DNA from: Methanobacteriota archaeon
GTDB lineage: Archaea; Methanobacteriota; Methanobacteria; Methanobacteriales; Methanobacteriaceae
Reading direction: 5' to 3'
DNA length: 5,324 nt
NCBI GenBank assembly: GCA_023430285.1
Contig: JAEZAV010000032.1
Coordinates: 1-5,324 of the forward strand
A program made the translations under genes and the position numbers. Each line of letters opens with the position of its first letter. Position 1 is the stretch's first letter. The notes beneath the pieces were generated by a model, which was not told where the DNA came from, did no database searches, and worked only from the letters and a program-made list of their open reading frames with translations. Shown here one piece after another: positions 1 to 5,324 of this stretch.

Positions 1-113
1 TCCAGTGGAGGTTTAACCCAACGATCTACAGGTGCAAAACCAAATATTGGAATTCCCAATTCTTTGAACTTATCTATGATTCTTTCCTTAATTGGTTTGG
101 ATTTCATGATCAT
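1..113 (-). CDS. Partial QueG-like 4Fe-4S protein, N-terminus only
   Basis: About 37 codons are visible before the window edge. The translation starts MIMKSKPIKERIIDKF and continues with a segment containing GFAPVDRW and PPL. A short basic helix followed by a G-F-A-P-V-(D/E)-R-W stretch is what I know from the N-termini of epoxyqueuosine-reductase-like proteins, which carry two 4Fe-4S clusters further on. No cysteine cluster is visible, so the family call rests on this short stretch alone. Two in-frame ATGs are possible, at 113 and 107, and neither has a clear Shine-Dalgarno sequence. The upstream aminotransferase ends 14 bases before the first ATG on the same strand, so the two genes are probably co-transcribed. 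If the family call is right, the protein could be a tRNA queuosine enzyme or one of the many related redox proteins of unknown role in methanogens. Confidence 0.6.
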   Translation of the reverse strand, partial: MIMKSKPIKERIIDKFKELGIPIFGFAPVDRWVKPPL

Positions 114-117
114 GAAA
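102..117. repeat. Perfect 16-bp palindrome over a start codon
   Basis: TTTCATGATCATGAAA reads the same on both strands and covers both candidate ATG codons of the left-edge minus-strand gene. As RNA it could fold into a 6-bp stem with a GATC loop, hiding the start codon. As DNA it is a symmetric site of the size a small dimeric regulator could use. The double ATG (ATGATCATG) itself creates the inner 10 bases of the symmetry, so only the outer arms are surplus. The symmetry is seen directly; any role is inference. Confidence 0.4.
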
Positions 118-127
118 AAAATATTAG

Positions 128-1246
128 TTAGCTGGATTCTAACCTGTCCATGGCTTCTTCCAACTTGTCATAGGCTGTTGCATAGGATAGGCGAACATGA
201 TCGGATCCCTGTTCTCCAAATGCTTTACCATTAACCATAACAACACCCTTCTTTAATCCATCTGATACAAATTTTTCGGGATTATCTACCTTTGGAAATA
301 CATAAAATGCCCCTTCAGGTACCGGACAGTCAATTCCCATTCCTGCCAATCGTTTAATAACCAAATCTCTACGTTTTTTAAATTCAGATACCATGATCTT
401 GACACTGTTTTGAGGACCTTCAAGGGCTTCAAGTGCTGCTTTTTGTGCCATGGAACTAGAACAGGCTGCTATGTATTGGTGAACCTTAAGAAGTTCTTCA
501 GATATGCTATCATTTGCAGATATGTATCCAATTCTAAAACCAGTCATGGCATAAGTTTTAGAAAAAGCGTTGATGGTTATTGCATTTTCTGAGAACTGGC
601 CAGCACTGTAATGTTTGGCATCGTATATGATCTTCTCATAAACCTCATCAGAGATTATATAAATATCATTATCATCTGCAATTTCTGCAATGCCCCGGAT
701 ATCCTTCTTTTTCATTACACTCCCTATTGGATTGGATGGAGAATTTAGGATAATGGCCTTGGTCTTGGGTGTAATTGATTCAAGCACATCATCACAGGTC
801 ATCCTAAGATCATTCTCTTCTTTAATCTTGATTCCCACAGGAACACCATCTGCAAGTTTTGCACATGCAGAATAGGAAAGAAAACCGGGATCCGGTATTA
901 AAACTTCATCCCCTGGATTTATCAGTGCCTGCATACAAACGTAGACAGCTTCACTGGCCCCAACAGTCACAATAACAGAATCTGCAGAGGAACTTATTCC
1001 ATTCTCTTTTTCAAGCTTGTCAGCAATAGCTTCCCTCAATTCAATAATTCCCATGTTGGATGTGTAATGGGTAAAACCGTCATTCATGGCCTTTGTTGCG
1101 GCGTCAATAATATTTTGAGGTGTTTTAAAGTCTGGTTCTCCAAGTCCAAGACTAATTGCATTCTCACCTGCTATTTCAAACATTCTACGAATTTCTGATA
1201 GATTTATAGAACTTACACGTTTCGATGATTCCATGTTAATTACCAT
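128..1246 (-). CDS. Class I PLP aminotransferase, aspartate aminotransferase-like
   Basis: This 372-residue protein is a complete fold-type I aminotransferase that moves an amino group between an amino acid and a 2-oxoacid using pyridoxal phosphate. Family landmarks appear in order: GLGEPDF at residues 34-40, HYTSNMGIIELREA near 60-73, NSPSNP at 168-173 with the cofactor-contacting Asn, SDEVYE at 199-204, SKTYAMTGFRIGY at 229-241 with Lys230 as the predicted Schiff-base lysine and Arg238 near the phosphate, and VRLSYA at 351-356 with Arg352 as the likely carboxylate-binding arginine. Length is slightly short but normal for archaeal members. All key residues are present, so it should be active. 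Substrate cannot be read from sequence: aspartate, alanine or aromatic amino acids are possible. A second ATG at 1234 gives MESSKRVSS and also looks natural. A TATA-like run at 1267-1275 would place the transcript start close to 1245, so either a leaderless start at 1246 or a very short leader before 1234 fits. A QueG-like gene follows 14 bases downstream. Confidence 0.93.
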   Translation of the reverse strand: MVINMESSKRVSSINLSEIRRMFEIAGENAISLGLGEPDFKTPQNIIDAATKAMNDGFTHYTSNMGIIELREAIADKLEKENGISSSADSVIVTVGASEAVYVCMQALINPGDEVLIPDPGFLSYSACAKLADGVPVGIKIKEENDLRMTCDDVLESITPKTKAIILNSPSNPIGSVMKKKDIRGIAEIADDNDIYIISDEVYEKIIYDAKHYSAGQFSENAITINAFSKTYAMTGFRIGYISANDSISEELLKVHQYIAACSSSMAQKAALEALEGPQNSVKIMVSEFKKRRDLVIKRLAGMGIDCPVPEGAFYVFPKVDNPEKFVSDGLKKGVVMVNGKAFGEQGSDHVRLSYATAYDKLEEAMDRLESS

Positions 1247-1282
1247 ATTTATTTATTGTTTAGAGTTATATATATCGAATCT
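1247..1282. promoter_or_regulatory. 36-base divergent promoter region
   Basis: Only 36 bases separate the ATG of the minus-strand aminotransferase from the ATG of the plus-strand permease. A TATATATAT run at 1267-1275 sits about 25 bases ahead of the aminotransferase start. An ATTTATTTAT stretch at 1247-1256 sits about the same distance upstream of a plausible plus-strand transcript start near 1277. No Shine-Dalgarno sequence is seen in either direction, which fits leaderless or very short-leader transcripts. The box assignments are inference from spacing and AT pattern; the tight divergent arrangement is seen directly. Confidence 0.5.
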
Positions 1283-2695
1283 ATGTCAGGATTGAAAAGA
1301 TCTTTAGGCTTATACGATGTAATCAGTTTGGTGATAGGCACCATAGTTGGAGCAGACATTTACATAGCAGCATCATTTGGTGCAGGACTCTTAGGACCAT
1401 TTTCAGTTGTAGCATGGGTAATTGCAGGTTTAATGGCAATAATAATTGCCCTGTGTTTTGCAGAATGCTCATCCAGAGTGCCGCAGGTGGGCGGTCCCTA
1501 TGCATATGCAAAACGAGCCTTCGGAGAATTCACAGGATTTTTAGTTGGATGGGCTCTTTTAATTGCTTCATGGAGTGCAATTGCTGTGTTTCCACTGGCA
1601 TTTGTTGCTTACCTATCATTTTTCATACCGAACATGTCTCCAGAATTAGTGATTGGCATCAAAATATTGTTTGTACTGTTTCTAACAGTGGTCAACTACT
1701 TCGGAGTGCGTGAGGCAGGAAAACTCAACGATGTTCTCACCATTCTCAAGATAGCACCAATTATCATCTTAACAATTGCAGGAATAATCTTCTTCGTACT
1801 TAAACCATCCCTACTTGTTTCCAACTTCACACCCTTCATCCCACTAGGATTAAACGGACTTGGAAGTGCTATTGTTCTAATATTCTGGGCTTATGTTGGT
1901 TTTGAACTGGTCACAGTTCCTTCCGATGAAATAGTCAATCCACAGAGAACCATTCCCATGGCAATTGCAGTTGGAATGGCTGTGATAACCATTTTCTATG
2001 TGTTAACCAATTTCGTGATATTGGGATTGGTTCCTTGGGCTTCATTAGCTTCATCAACCGCACCATTGGCCCTTGCAGGCTACGCCATACTCGGAGCAAT
2101 TGGTGCAGGATTTTTAACATTGGGCGCGCTGCTTTCAATTTCAGGATCAGATGAGGCTGGAATACTCTCTGCAGCAAGAATTCCATATGCCATGGCAGCA
2201 GATGGTTACCTTCCAAGGGTTCTGGCAAAGGTACATCCCAAATATGAAACTCCCTACGTTGCACTCATAATACAAAGTACCGTGACATTAATAGCAGCCA
2301 TATTCGGAACCATAAGTCAACTTATTGTCCTTTCGGTTTTCACACTCCTCTTCTGCTACCTACTGACATGCCTTTCAGTTTTTCCACTCAGAAAAAAATT
2401 CAAGGAAGGGCTCAAGTTGCCATGGATAATACCTGTTTTAGGCGTGATGATCAGTATCTACATCATGACCCAATGCGAAATAAACCAGATACTAATTGGA
2501 ACGGCCCTGATTCTGGTGGGTATTCCTGTGTATGTGTTGTTCGCACCAAAAACAGAAATAACAACTGTTAAAAGGGATTTAAAAGAGGGTGAAGATTATG
2601 TATCAAGAACGATAGAAGTTGACGAAATATTTCTGGCAAAATTTTTAAACCAAATCAAGGAACTTGTTACCAGGGTCAAAAACAGATTTGCTTAG
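1283..2695 (+). CDS. APC-superfamily amino acid permease, 12 TM
   Basis: A 470-residue integral membrane protein with about twelve hydrophobic segments, roughly at residues 13-33, 42-62, 88-113, 121-142, 153-173, 193-212, 226-250, 267-292, 323-345, 346-367, 378-397 and 401-420. The N-terminus MSGLKRSLGLYDVISLVIGT is typical of the APC family, as are ECSSRVPQVGGPYAYAKRAFG at 61-81 in the TM2-TM3 loop and FWAYVGFELV...DEIVNPQRTIPMAI at 201-228 for TM6 and its loop. These proteins usually import amino acids by proton symport or exchange them. The TM1 substrate-binding turn, usually GAGIF, is GADIY here (23-27), which may alter the substrate. A charged cytosolic tail of about 50 residues follows the last segment. 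The ATG at 1283 is chosen over an in-frame TTG at 1256 because family homology begins exactly at MSGLKR. It is divergent from the aminotransferase and overlaps the radical SAM gene tail to tail by 4 bases. The substrate is unknown. Confidence 0.9.
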   Translation: MSGLKRSLGLYDVISLVIGTIVGADIYIAASFGAGLLGPFSVVAWVIAGLMAIIIALCFAECSSRVPQVGGPYAYAKRAFGEFTGFLVGWALLIASWSAIAVFPLAFVAYLSFFIPNMSPELVIGIKILFVLFLTVVNYFGVREAGKLNDVLTILKIAPIIILTIAGIIFFVLKPSLLVSNFTPFIPLGLNGLGSAIVLIFWAYVGFELVTVPSDEIVNPQRTIPMAIAVGMAVITIFYVLTNFVILGLVPWASLASSTAPLALAGYAILGAIGAGFLTLGALLSISGSDEAGILSAARIPYAMAADGYLPRVLAKVHPKYETPYVALIIQSTVTLIAAIFGTISQLIVLSVFTLLFCYLLTCLSVFPLRKKFKEGLKLPWIIPVLGVMISIYIMTQCEINQILIGTALILVGIPVYVLFAPKTEITTVKRDLKEGEDYVSRTIEVDEIFLAKFLNQIKELVTRVKNRFA

Positions 2696-4239
2696 CATGC
2701 ACCACAGTTGTAACATCCAAATTCCTCACACCAAGGTGTCATCTTTTTATTTAAAGCCCTTTTATATTCATCCTTAAGAAATTCAGGGTCCATTCCAACA
2801 TCTATATTTTTCCACGGTAAATCAGAATCAAGACTGTAGTTAGGTGATAGATCTGCCCACTCCTTCATTGGCACTGTTTCGTACACAGACTTGTAGATGA
2901 GTTCTCCAAGTTCCTGCCCTCCCATTGAAAGCACGTATTGAAGCATGGCCTTCCTCGGATTTTCAATCTTAAATGACCTGATCTTTATATTAGAATTCAG
3001 GTACTTGGCTTTGGACTTAATAGACTTGGTATCAAATTTTTCCCACTGAAATGGGGTGTGGGGTTTTGGTATGAAAGGGTTTACACTGAGCTTGATCTGA
3101 TTTCTTCTACTTCCCAATTTAATCAGCTTATCAACGTAACTCACAAGATCTTCCATATCTTCAGCTGTCTCTGTTGGAAGGCCTATCATGAAGTAGAGTT
3201 TCACATTGAGCTCGTGTTTAATAGCTTTTTTAATGGTTGATTCCACAGATTCATCAGTTATAAATTTATTTGCTGCCTTTCTAACTTCCCAAGTAGATTC
3301 TGGTGCGATTGTAATGGTTTTAAGACCGCTGGCCTTTAAAATTTCCAATAAATTTTCAGTGATGGATTCAATTCTGAGTGAAGGAGTTGTAACCTGTAGT
3401 CCCATTTCATGGAGTCCTTCACAAAGCTCTTCAATTTTAGAGTAATCAGAAACTGCAGCACCTATGAGTGCAACTTTTTTAAGACCTGTCTTTTGACAAC
3501 CCTCTTCGGCAATTTTTAAGAGTTCCTTAAGGGGCATTTCCCTCCTTGGTCTGAAGATGCACCCTGCCATACAAAATCTACATCCCCTTGTACATCCCCT
3601 TGAAACCTCCAAAAGAAACGATCTTCCAAATGCTGGAATGTAATCCTTGTTATCTGTTTCAGGAAATACCTGCCTCAATGGATGGCAAGCATCTTTCAGA
3701 TCATCAACAGTTACCATTTTCACAGGGTTATCTGCCAGATAAACACCTTCAATATCCAAGAATTCTTCCAAATTTTTCCTTGGATCATCTAACTCAAGGC
3801 ATTTATCTATGAATTCGTCCATCACTGCCTCTGCTTCACCAACAATGAATAGATCCACAAAGTCTGTCATTGGAAGGGGATTAGAACTAGCACATGGCCC
3901 TCCGGCAATCACAAGTGGATCTTGGTCAGTTCTTTCCTGTTTCTTAACTGGTACTCCTCCATCCTTCAACATCTTTAAAACATTGAAGTAATCCTGTTCA
4001 TATTGGAGTGAAAAGCTAACAACATCGAAATCCTTTAATGGAGAACCCGTTTCAAGACTTTTAGACATGGGATAAACAACCCTCTCACAGTAAGTGTCCT
4101 CCCTTGAATTTAAAAAATCATAAATAATATGAAATCCCAGTGAAGACATTGCACTCCTGTAAAGATTTGGATAGCACGATGCAAATCTCATATCAACATT
4201 TCGGAAGTCCTTGATGATTGCGTTGTGTTCAAGCAGCAT
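2692..4239 (-). CDS. Radical SAM protein, TIGR03960-like with B12-binding-type N-terminus
   Basis: From the ATG at 4239 this is a 515-residue protein. The N-terminal part (about 1-165) has the layout of a B12-binding-type Rossmann domain: VDMRFASCYPNLY, SFSLQYEQDY near 75-84 and the glycine pair of VIAGGP near 113-114. The usual DxHxxG cobalamin motif is not seen; the matching place reads SAMSSLG. The radical SAM core follows, with LLEVSRGCTRGCRFC giving CxxxCxxC at Cys216, 220 and 223, which should bind the 4Fe-4S cluster that cleaves S-adenosylmethionine. APEST and FMIGLPTET further on are typical of the barrel. The protein ends LPWKNIDVGMDPEF...PWCEEFGCYNCGAC, with four cysteines at 504, 509, 512 and 515 spaced CX4CX2CX2C. 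The overall order matches the TIGR03960 family as I know it, whose substrate is not established. A longer form could start at a TTG at 4257. The ATG is preferred because it has GAGG upstream (4255-4252), although the 12-base spacing is long. A separate promoter is likely because 117 bases separate it from the next upstream gene. Confidence 0.88.
   Translation of the reverse strand: MLLEHNAIIKDFRNVDMRFASCYPNLYRSAMSSLGFHIIYDFLNSREDTYCERVVYPMSKSLETGSPLKDFDVVSFSLQYEQDYFNVLKMLKDGGVPVKKQERTDQDPLVIAGGPCASSNPLPMTDFVDLFIVGEAEAVMDEFIDKCLELDDPRKNLEEFLDIEGVYLADNPVKMVTVDDLKDACHPLRQVFPETDNKDYIPAFGRSFLLEVSRGCTRGCRFCMAGCIFRPRREMPLKELLKIAEEGCQKTGLKKVALIGAAVSDYSKIEELCEGLHEMGLQVTTPSLRIESITENLLEILKASGLKTITIAPESTWEVRKAANKFITDESVESTIKKAIKHELNVKLYFMIGLPTETAEDMEDLVSYVDKLIKLGSRRNQIKLSVNPFIPKPHTPFQWEKFDTKSIKSKAKYLNSNIKIRSFKIENPRKAMLQYVLSMGGQELGELIYKSVYETVPMKEWADLSPNYSLDSDLPWKNIDVGMDPEFLKDEYKRALNKKMTPWCEEFGCYNCGAC
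2743..2764 (+). terminator. Possible T-tract terminator for the permease
   Basis: About 50 bases after the permease stop, the plus strand has TTTTT at 2744-2748, then TTTAAA and TTTT within some twenty bases. Archaeal intrinsic termination mainly needs T-rich runs in the non-template strand, so this is the first reasonable site. It lies inside the 3' coding end of the opposing radical SAM gene. The evidence is weak because AT-rich coding DNA gives similar runs. Confidence 0.2.
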
Positions 4240-4282
4240 GATATATACTATCCTCAACTAATGGTAAGTATTTTTAATACAG

Positions 4283-4299
4283 ACAAAATTAAAATGAAA
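4283..4299 (-). terminator. Possible T-tract terminator for the small acidic gene
   Basis: Read on the minus strand, about 60 bases after the stop of the 105-residue gene, this stretch gives GTTTCATTTTAATTTTG, two T4 runs and a T3 run close together, with no strong hairpin. Such U-rich ends are the common archaeal terminator form. It sits within the 117-base spacer before the radical SAM gene and may overlap that gene's promoter, since an A/T-rich TATA-like stretch lies at 4267-4277. The assignment is inferred. Confidence 0.25.
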
Positions 4300-4356
4300 C
4301 AGGATCTACATTGAAAAATGTTTAGATAATTAAATAGTAGGTAATATTAACAGTTT

Positions 4357-4674
4357 TCACTGCTTCATACAATCAACTTTCTCATGAACTTCACTTTTAC
4401 TGGTTTTATCCATTTCTTTACCGTCTGCTGAGCTTAAAAGTATTTGAATAGCATCTATTTTTGCCCTTTCAAGTATGGCATCAAATATTGCACTAACCTT
4501 TAAACTGTCTTCAGCTGTCCATTCCATATCCAACTCTTCGTAAATCTTTTTGAAGTAACCTACGTAATCTTTTAGTGATGTTTCAAGCTTTTGATGGTTT
4601 GATTCGTCATATTTTTTAATAACATCAGACAGTTTTAGATCTTTAGCTTTTCCCTTATCATCCTCAGTAGCCAT
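4357..4674 (-). CDS. Small acidic helical protein, 105 aa, unrecognised
   Basis: I do not recognise this protein. It begins MATEDDKGKAKDLKLSDVIKK and is rich in Asp, Glu and Lys. It has two stretches that look like amphipathic helices (about 13-48 and 53-80), a single Trp at 52 and a single Cys at 102. The first 12 and last 22 residues are highly charged and probably flexible. There is no signal peptide, membrane segment, zinc-finger motif or recognisable catalytic motif, so a soluble cytosolic protein is likely. That it is a real gene is supported by an ATG with a GGGAG ribosome-binding site 9 bases upstream, by sensible amino-acid composition, and by the absence of a better ORF on either strand. 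It is divergent from coaD and upstream of the radical SAM gene on the same strand, but the 117-base gap argues against a tight operon. It may be a lineage-restricted family. Confidence 0.75.
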   Translation of the reverse strand: MATEDDKGKAKDLKLSDVIKKYDESNHQKLETSLKDYVGYFKKIYEELDMEWTAEDSLKVSAIFDAILERAKIDAIQILLSSADGKEMDKTSKSEVHEKVDCMKQ

Positions 4675-4683
4675 GATTAATTT

Positions 4684-4688
4684 CTCCC
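4684..4688 (-). promoter_or_regulatory. Ribosome-binding site of the 105-aa gene
   Basis: The minus strand reads GGGAG followed by nine bases and the ATG at 4674. It is the clearest Shine-Dalgarno sequence in the window and supports that start. A TATA-like stretch (AAATATGTA on the minus strand, within 4711-4728) lies about 25 bases further upstream and could place the transcript start just ahead of this site. That promoter call is tentative. Confidence 0.5.
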
Positions 4689-4831
4689 AAACTATTTTTT
4701 TGTCTGATTTTACATATTTCTTTTATCCTATGATCCACATCCAAAATAATTTAGCCAAGGTTATATTAGACAAAAATTAAATGTTTTATCAAACACAATT
4801 TAGAGAAAGGAAAGAATTAATTGATCCAGAT

Positions 4832-4857
4832 TTAACCTAACTCTAAATTCAGGTTAA
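4832..4857. promoter_or_regulatory. Inverted repeat upstream of coaD
   Basis: TTAACCT at 4832-4838 is mirrored by AGGTTAA at 4851-4857 with a 12-base spacer, so the half-site centres are 19 bases apart. It lies 33 bases upstream of the coaD ATG and overlaps a TATA-like stretch (TTAATAAC, 4854-4861), the position expected of a repressor operator. A third GGTTA occurs at 4759-4763. As RNA the 7-bp stem would be weak. The repeat is seen directly; the operator role is inference. Confidence 0.35.
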
Positions 4858-4864
4858 TAACATT

Positions 4865-4876
4865 TTACAATTGTAA
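4865..4876. promoter_or_regulatory. Perfect 12-bp palindrome before the coaD start
   Basis: TTACAATTGTAA is a perfect palindrome ending 13 bases before the coaD ATG. It lies only 7 bases downstream of the other inverted repeat, between a possible TATA box and the start codon. No regulator known to me for archaeal CoA genes has a site that I can match to it. It could be an operator or a chance AT-rich palindrome. Confidence 0.3.
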
Positions 4877-4889
4877 TGGGTAGCAAATA

Positions 4890-5324
4890 ATGAATGAAAA
4901 GTCTTATAAAAAAGTTGCTGTTGGAGGAACCTTTGACAAATTTCACTACGGTCATATGAAACTTCTTGATGTTGCATTCGAAATAGGGGATCATGTTTTA
5001 ATAGGGGTAACATCCAACGACTTTGCAGGGGTTAAAGGAAGAATAGATCCCTGTAGAGTTCGAATGACCAACCTCAGAACACTCCTAAAAAGCAAACATC
5101 AGAACTACGAAATACAAGAACTCAACGATCCCTACGGAACAACAGTTTCCAACGAAACAATAGATGCCATTGTTGTCAGTGAAGAAACAGAGCCAACAGC
5201 ATTTAAAATAAATGAAATACGAAGGGAGAAGGGCATGAAAGCTCTTGACATCGTAACAATTCACATGGTGCTTGCAGAAGATGGAAAACCCATATCATCA
5301 ACAAGGATCAGAAAGGGCGAAATA
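4890..5324 (+). CDS. coaD: Archaeal phosphopantetheine adenylyltransferase, 3' end cut
   Basis: The first 145 codons are present and open at the window edge. The enzyme joins 4'-phosphopantetheine and ATP to give dephospho-CoA and pyrophosphate, the next-to-last step of coenzyme A synthesis, in the cytosol. The nucleotidyltransferase signature GGTFDKFHYGH is at residues 12-22, with the HxGH catalytic motif at 19-22. VTSNDF follows at 40-45, and ISSTRIR at 135-141 supplies the second nucleotide-binding motif. The protein fits the archaeal family (COG1019 type), which is distinct from bacterial CoaD. Family members usually end soon after ISSTRIRxGEI, so only a few to about twenty residues are likely missing. 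The ATG at 4890 has no good Shine-Dalgarno sequence; MNEKSYKKVAVGGTFD is a natural start for the family. A short leader or leaderless transcript is possible from the TATA-like stretch at 4854-4861. Two inverted repeats lie in the promoter region. Confidence 0.93.
   Translation, partial: MNEKSYKKVAVGGTFDKFHYGHMKLLDVAFEIGDHVLIGVTSNDFAGVKGRIDPCRVRMTNLRTLLKSKHQNYEIQELNDPYGTTVSNETIDAIVVSEETEPTAFKINEIRREKGMKALDIVTIHMVLAEDGKPISSTRIRKGEI

Noticed and set aside
1256..1282. TTG start adding nine residues to the permease
   Set aside because: It would take up most of the divergent promoter, has no ribosome-binding site, and family similarity begins at the ATG at 1283.
1501..1510. TGCATATGCA perfect palindrome
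   Set aside because: It encodes part of the conserved GGPYAYAK motif of the permease, so coding constraint explains it.
1414..1713. 99-codon open frame on the plus strand inside the permease
   Set aside because: It lies in another frame of a convincing membrane protein, with cysteine-rich, unprotein-like composition and no start signals. The other long open frames inside the aminotransferase, permease and radical SAM genes were rejected for the same reason.
4342..4349. TAATATTA palindrome after the 105-residue gene
   Set aside because: An 8-bp AT-only palindrome is expected by chance in this spacer.
4876..4890. Four-codon upstream ORF (MGSK) whose TAA overlaps the coaD ATG as TAATG
   Set aside because: It is too short, has no ribosome-binding site, and its ATG overlaps the palindrome's end by one base; the stop-start overlap is probably chance.
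1..5324. Search for CRISPR arrays, tRNA genes, transposon ends or phage genes
   Set aside because: No regularly spaced repeats, cloverleaf-like boxes, terminal repeats or mobile-element proteins were found; genes and spacing look like ordinary chromosome.

Overview
This window looks like ordinary chromosomal DNA from a methanogenic archaeon, most likely of the Methanobacterium type. It is AT-rich, tightly packed and has T-rich spacers. The strongest archaeal signal is the phosphopantetheine adenylyltransferase at the right edge, which is of the archaeal kind with a GGTFDKFHYGH nucleotide-binding loop and a late ISSTRIR motif. TATA-like boxes, genes with almost no leader, and the style of the aminotransferase and permease agree with this. 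The genus is inferred from overall protein resemblance and was not tested.

Layout from left to right. (1) The 5' end of a minus-strand gene, cut by the window edge, resembles the N-terminus of epoxyqueuosine-reductase-like (QueG-like) 4Fe-4S proteins. (2) A complete minus-strand class I PLP aminotransferase of the aspartate aminotransferase group lies 14 bases upstream of it, probably in the same transcript. (3) A 36-base divergent promoter region follows. (4) A plus-strand 12-TM APC-superfamily amino acid permease. (5) A minus-strand radical SAM protein meets the permease tail to tail, with the two stop codons overlapping in 4 bases. It resembles the TIGR03960 B12-binding-domain family and ends in a four-cysteine motif. 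(6) An unrecognised small acidic minus-strand protein of 105 residues. (7) A 215-base divergent spacer carrying two inverted repeats. (8) The plus-strand coaD-type gene, open at the right edge and probably lacking only its last few codons.

How the genes relate. The aminotransferase and the permease share a promoter region and could both serve amino acid metabolism, one interconverting amino and keto acids and the other moving amino acids across the membrane. That link is inference from position. CoaD makes dephospho-CoA and has no evident link to its neighbours. The radical SAM protein and the 105-residue protein have no function readable from sequence.

I see no tRNA, rRNA, CRISPR array, insertion sequence, phage gene or other mobile element, and no sign of a new multi-gene system. 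The points most worth a second look are the paired inverted repeats before coaD, the 16-base palindrome covering the start codon of the left-edge gene, the cysteine tail and apparently degenerate B12 domain of the radical SAM protein, the Gly-to-Asp change in the permease's TM1 motif, and the unrecognised small protein.
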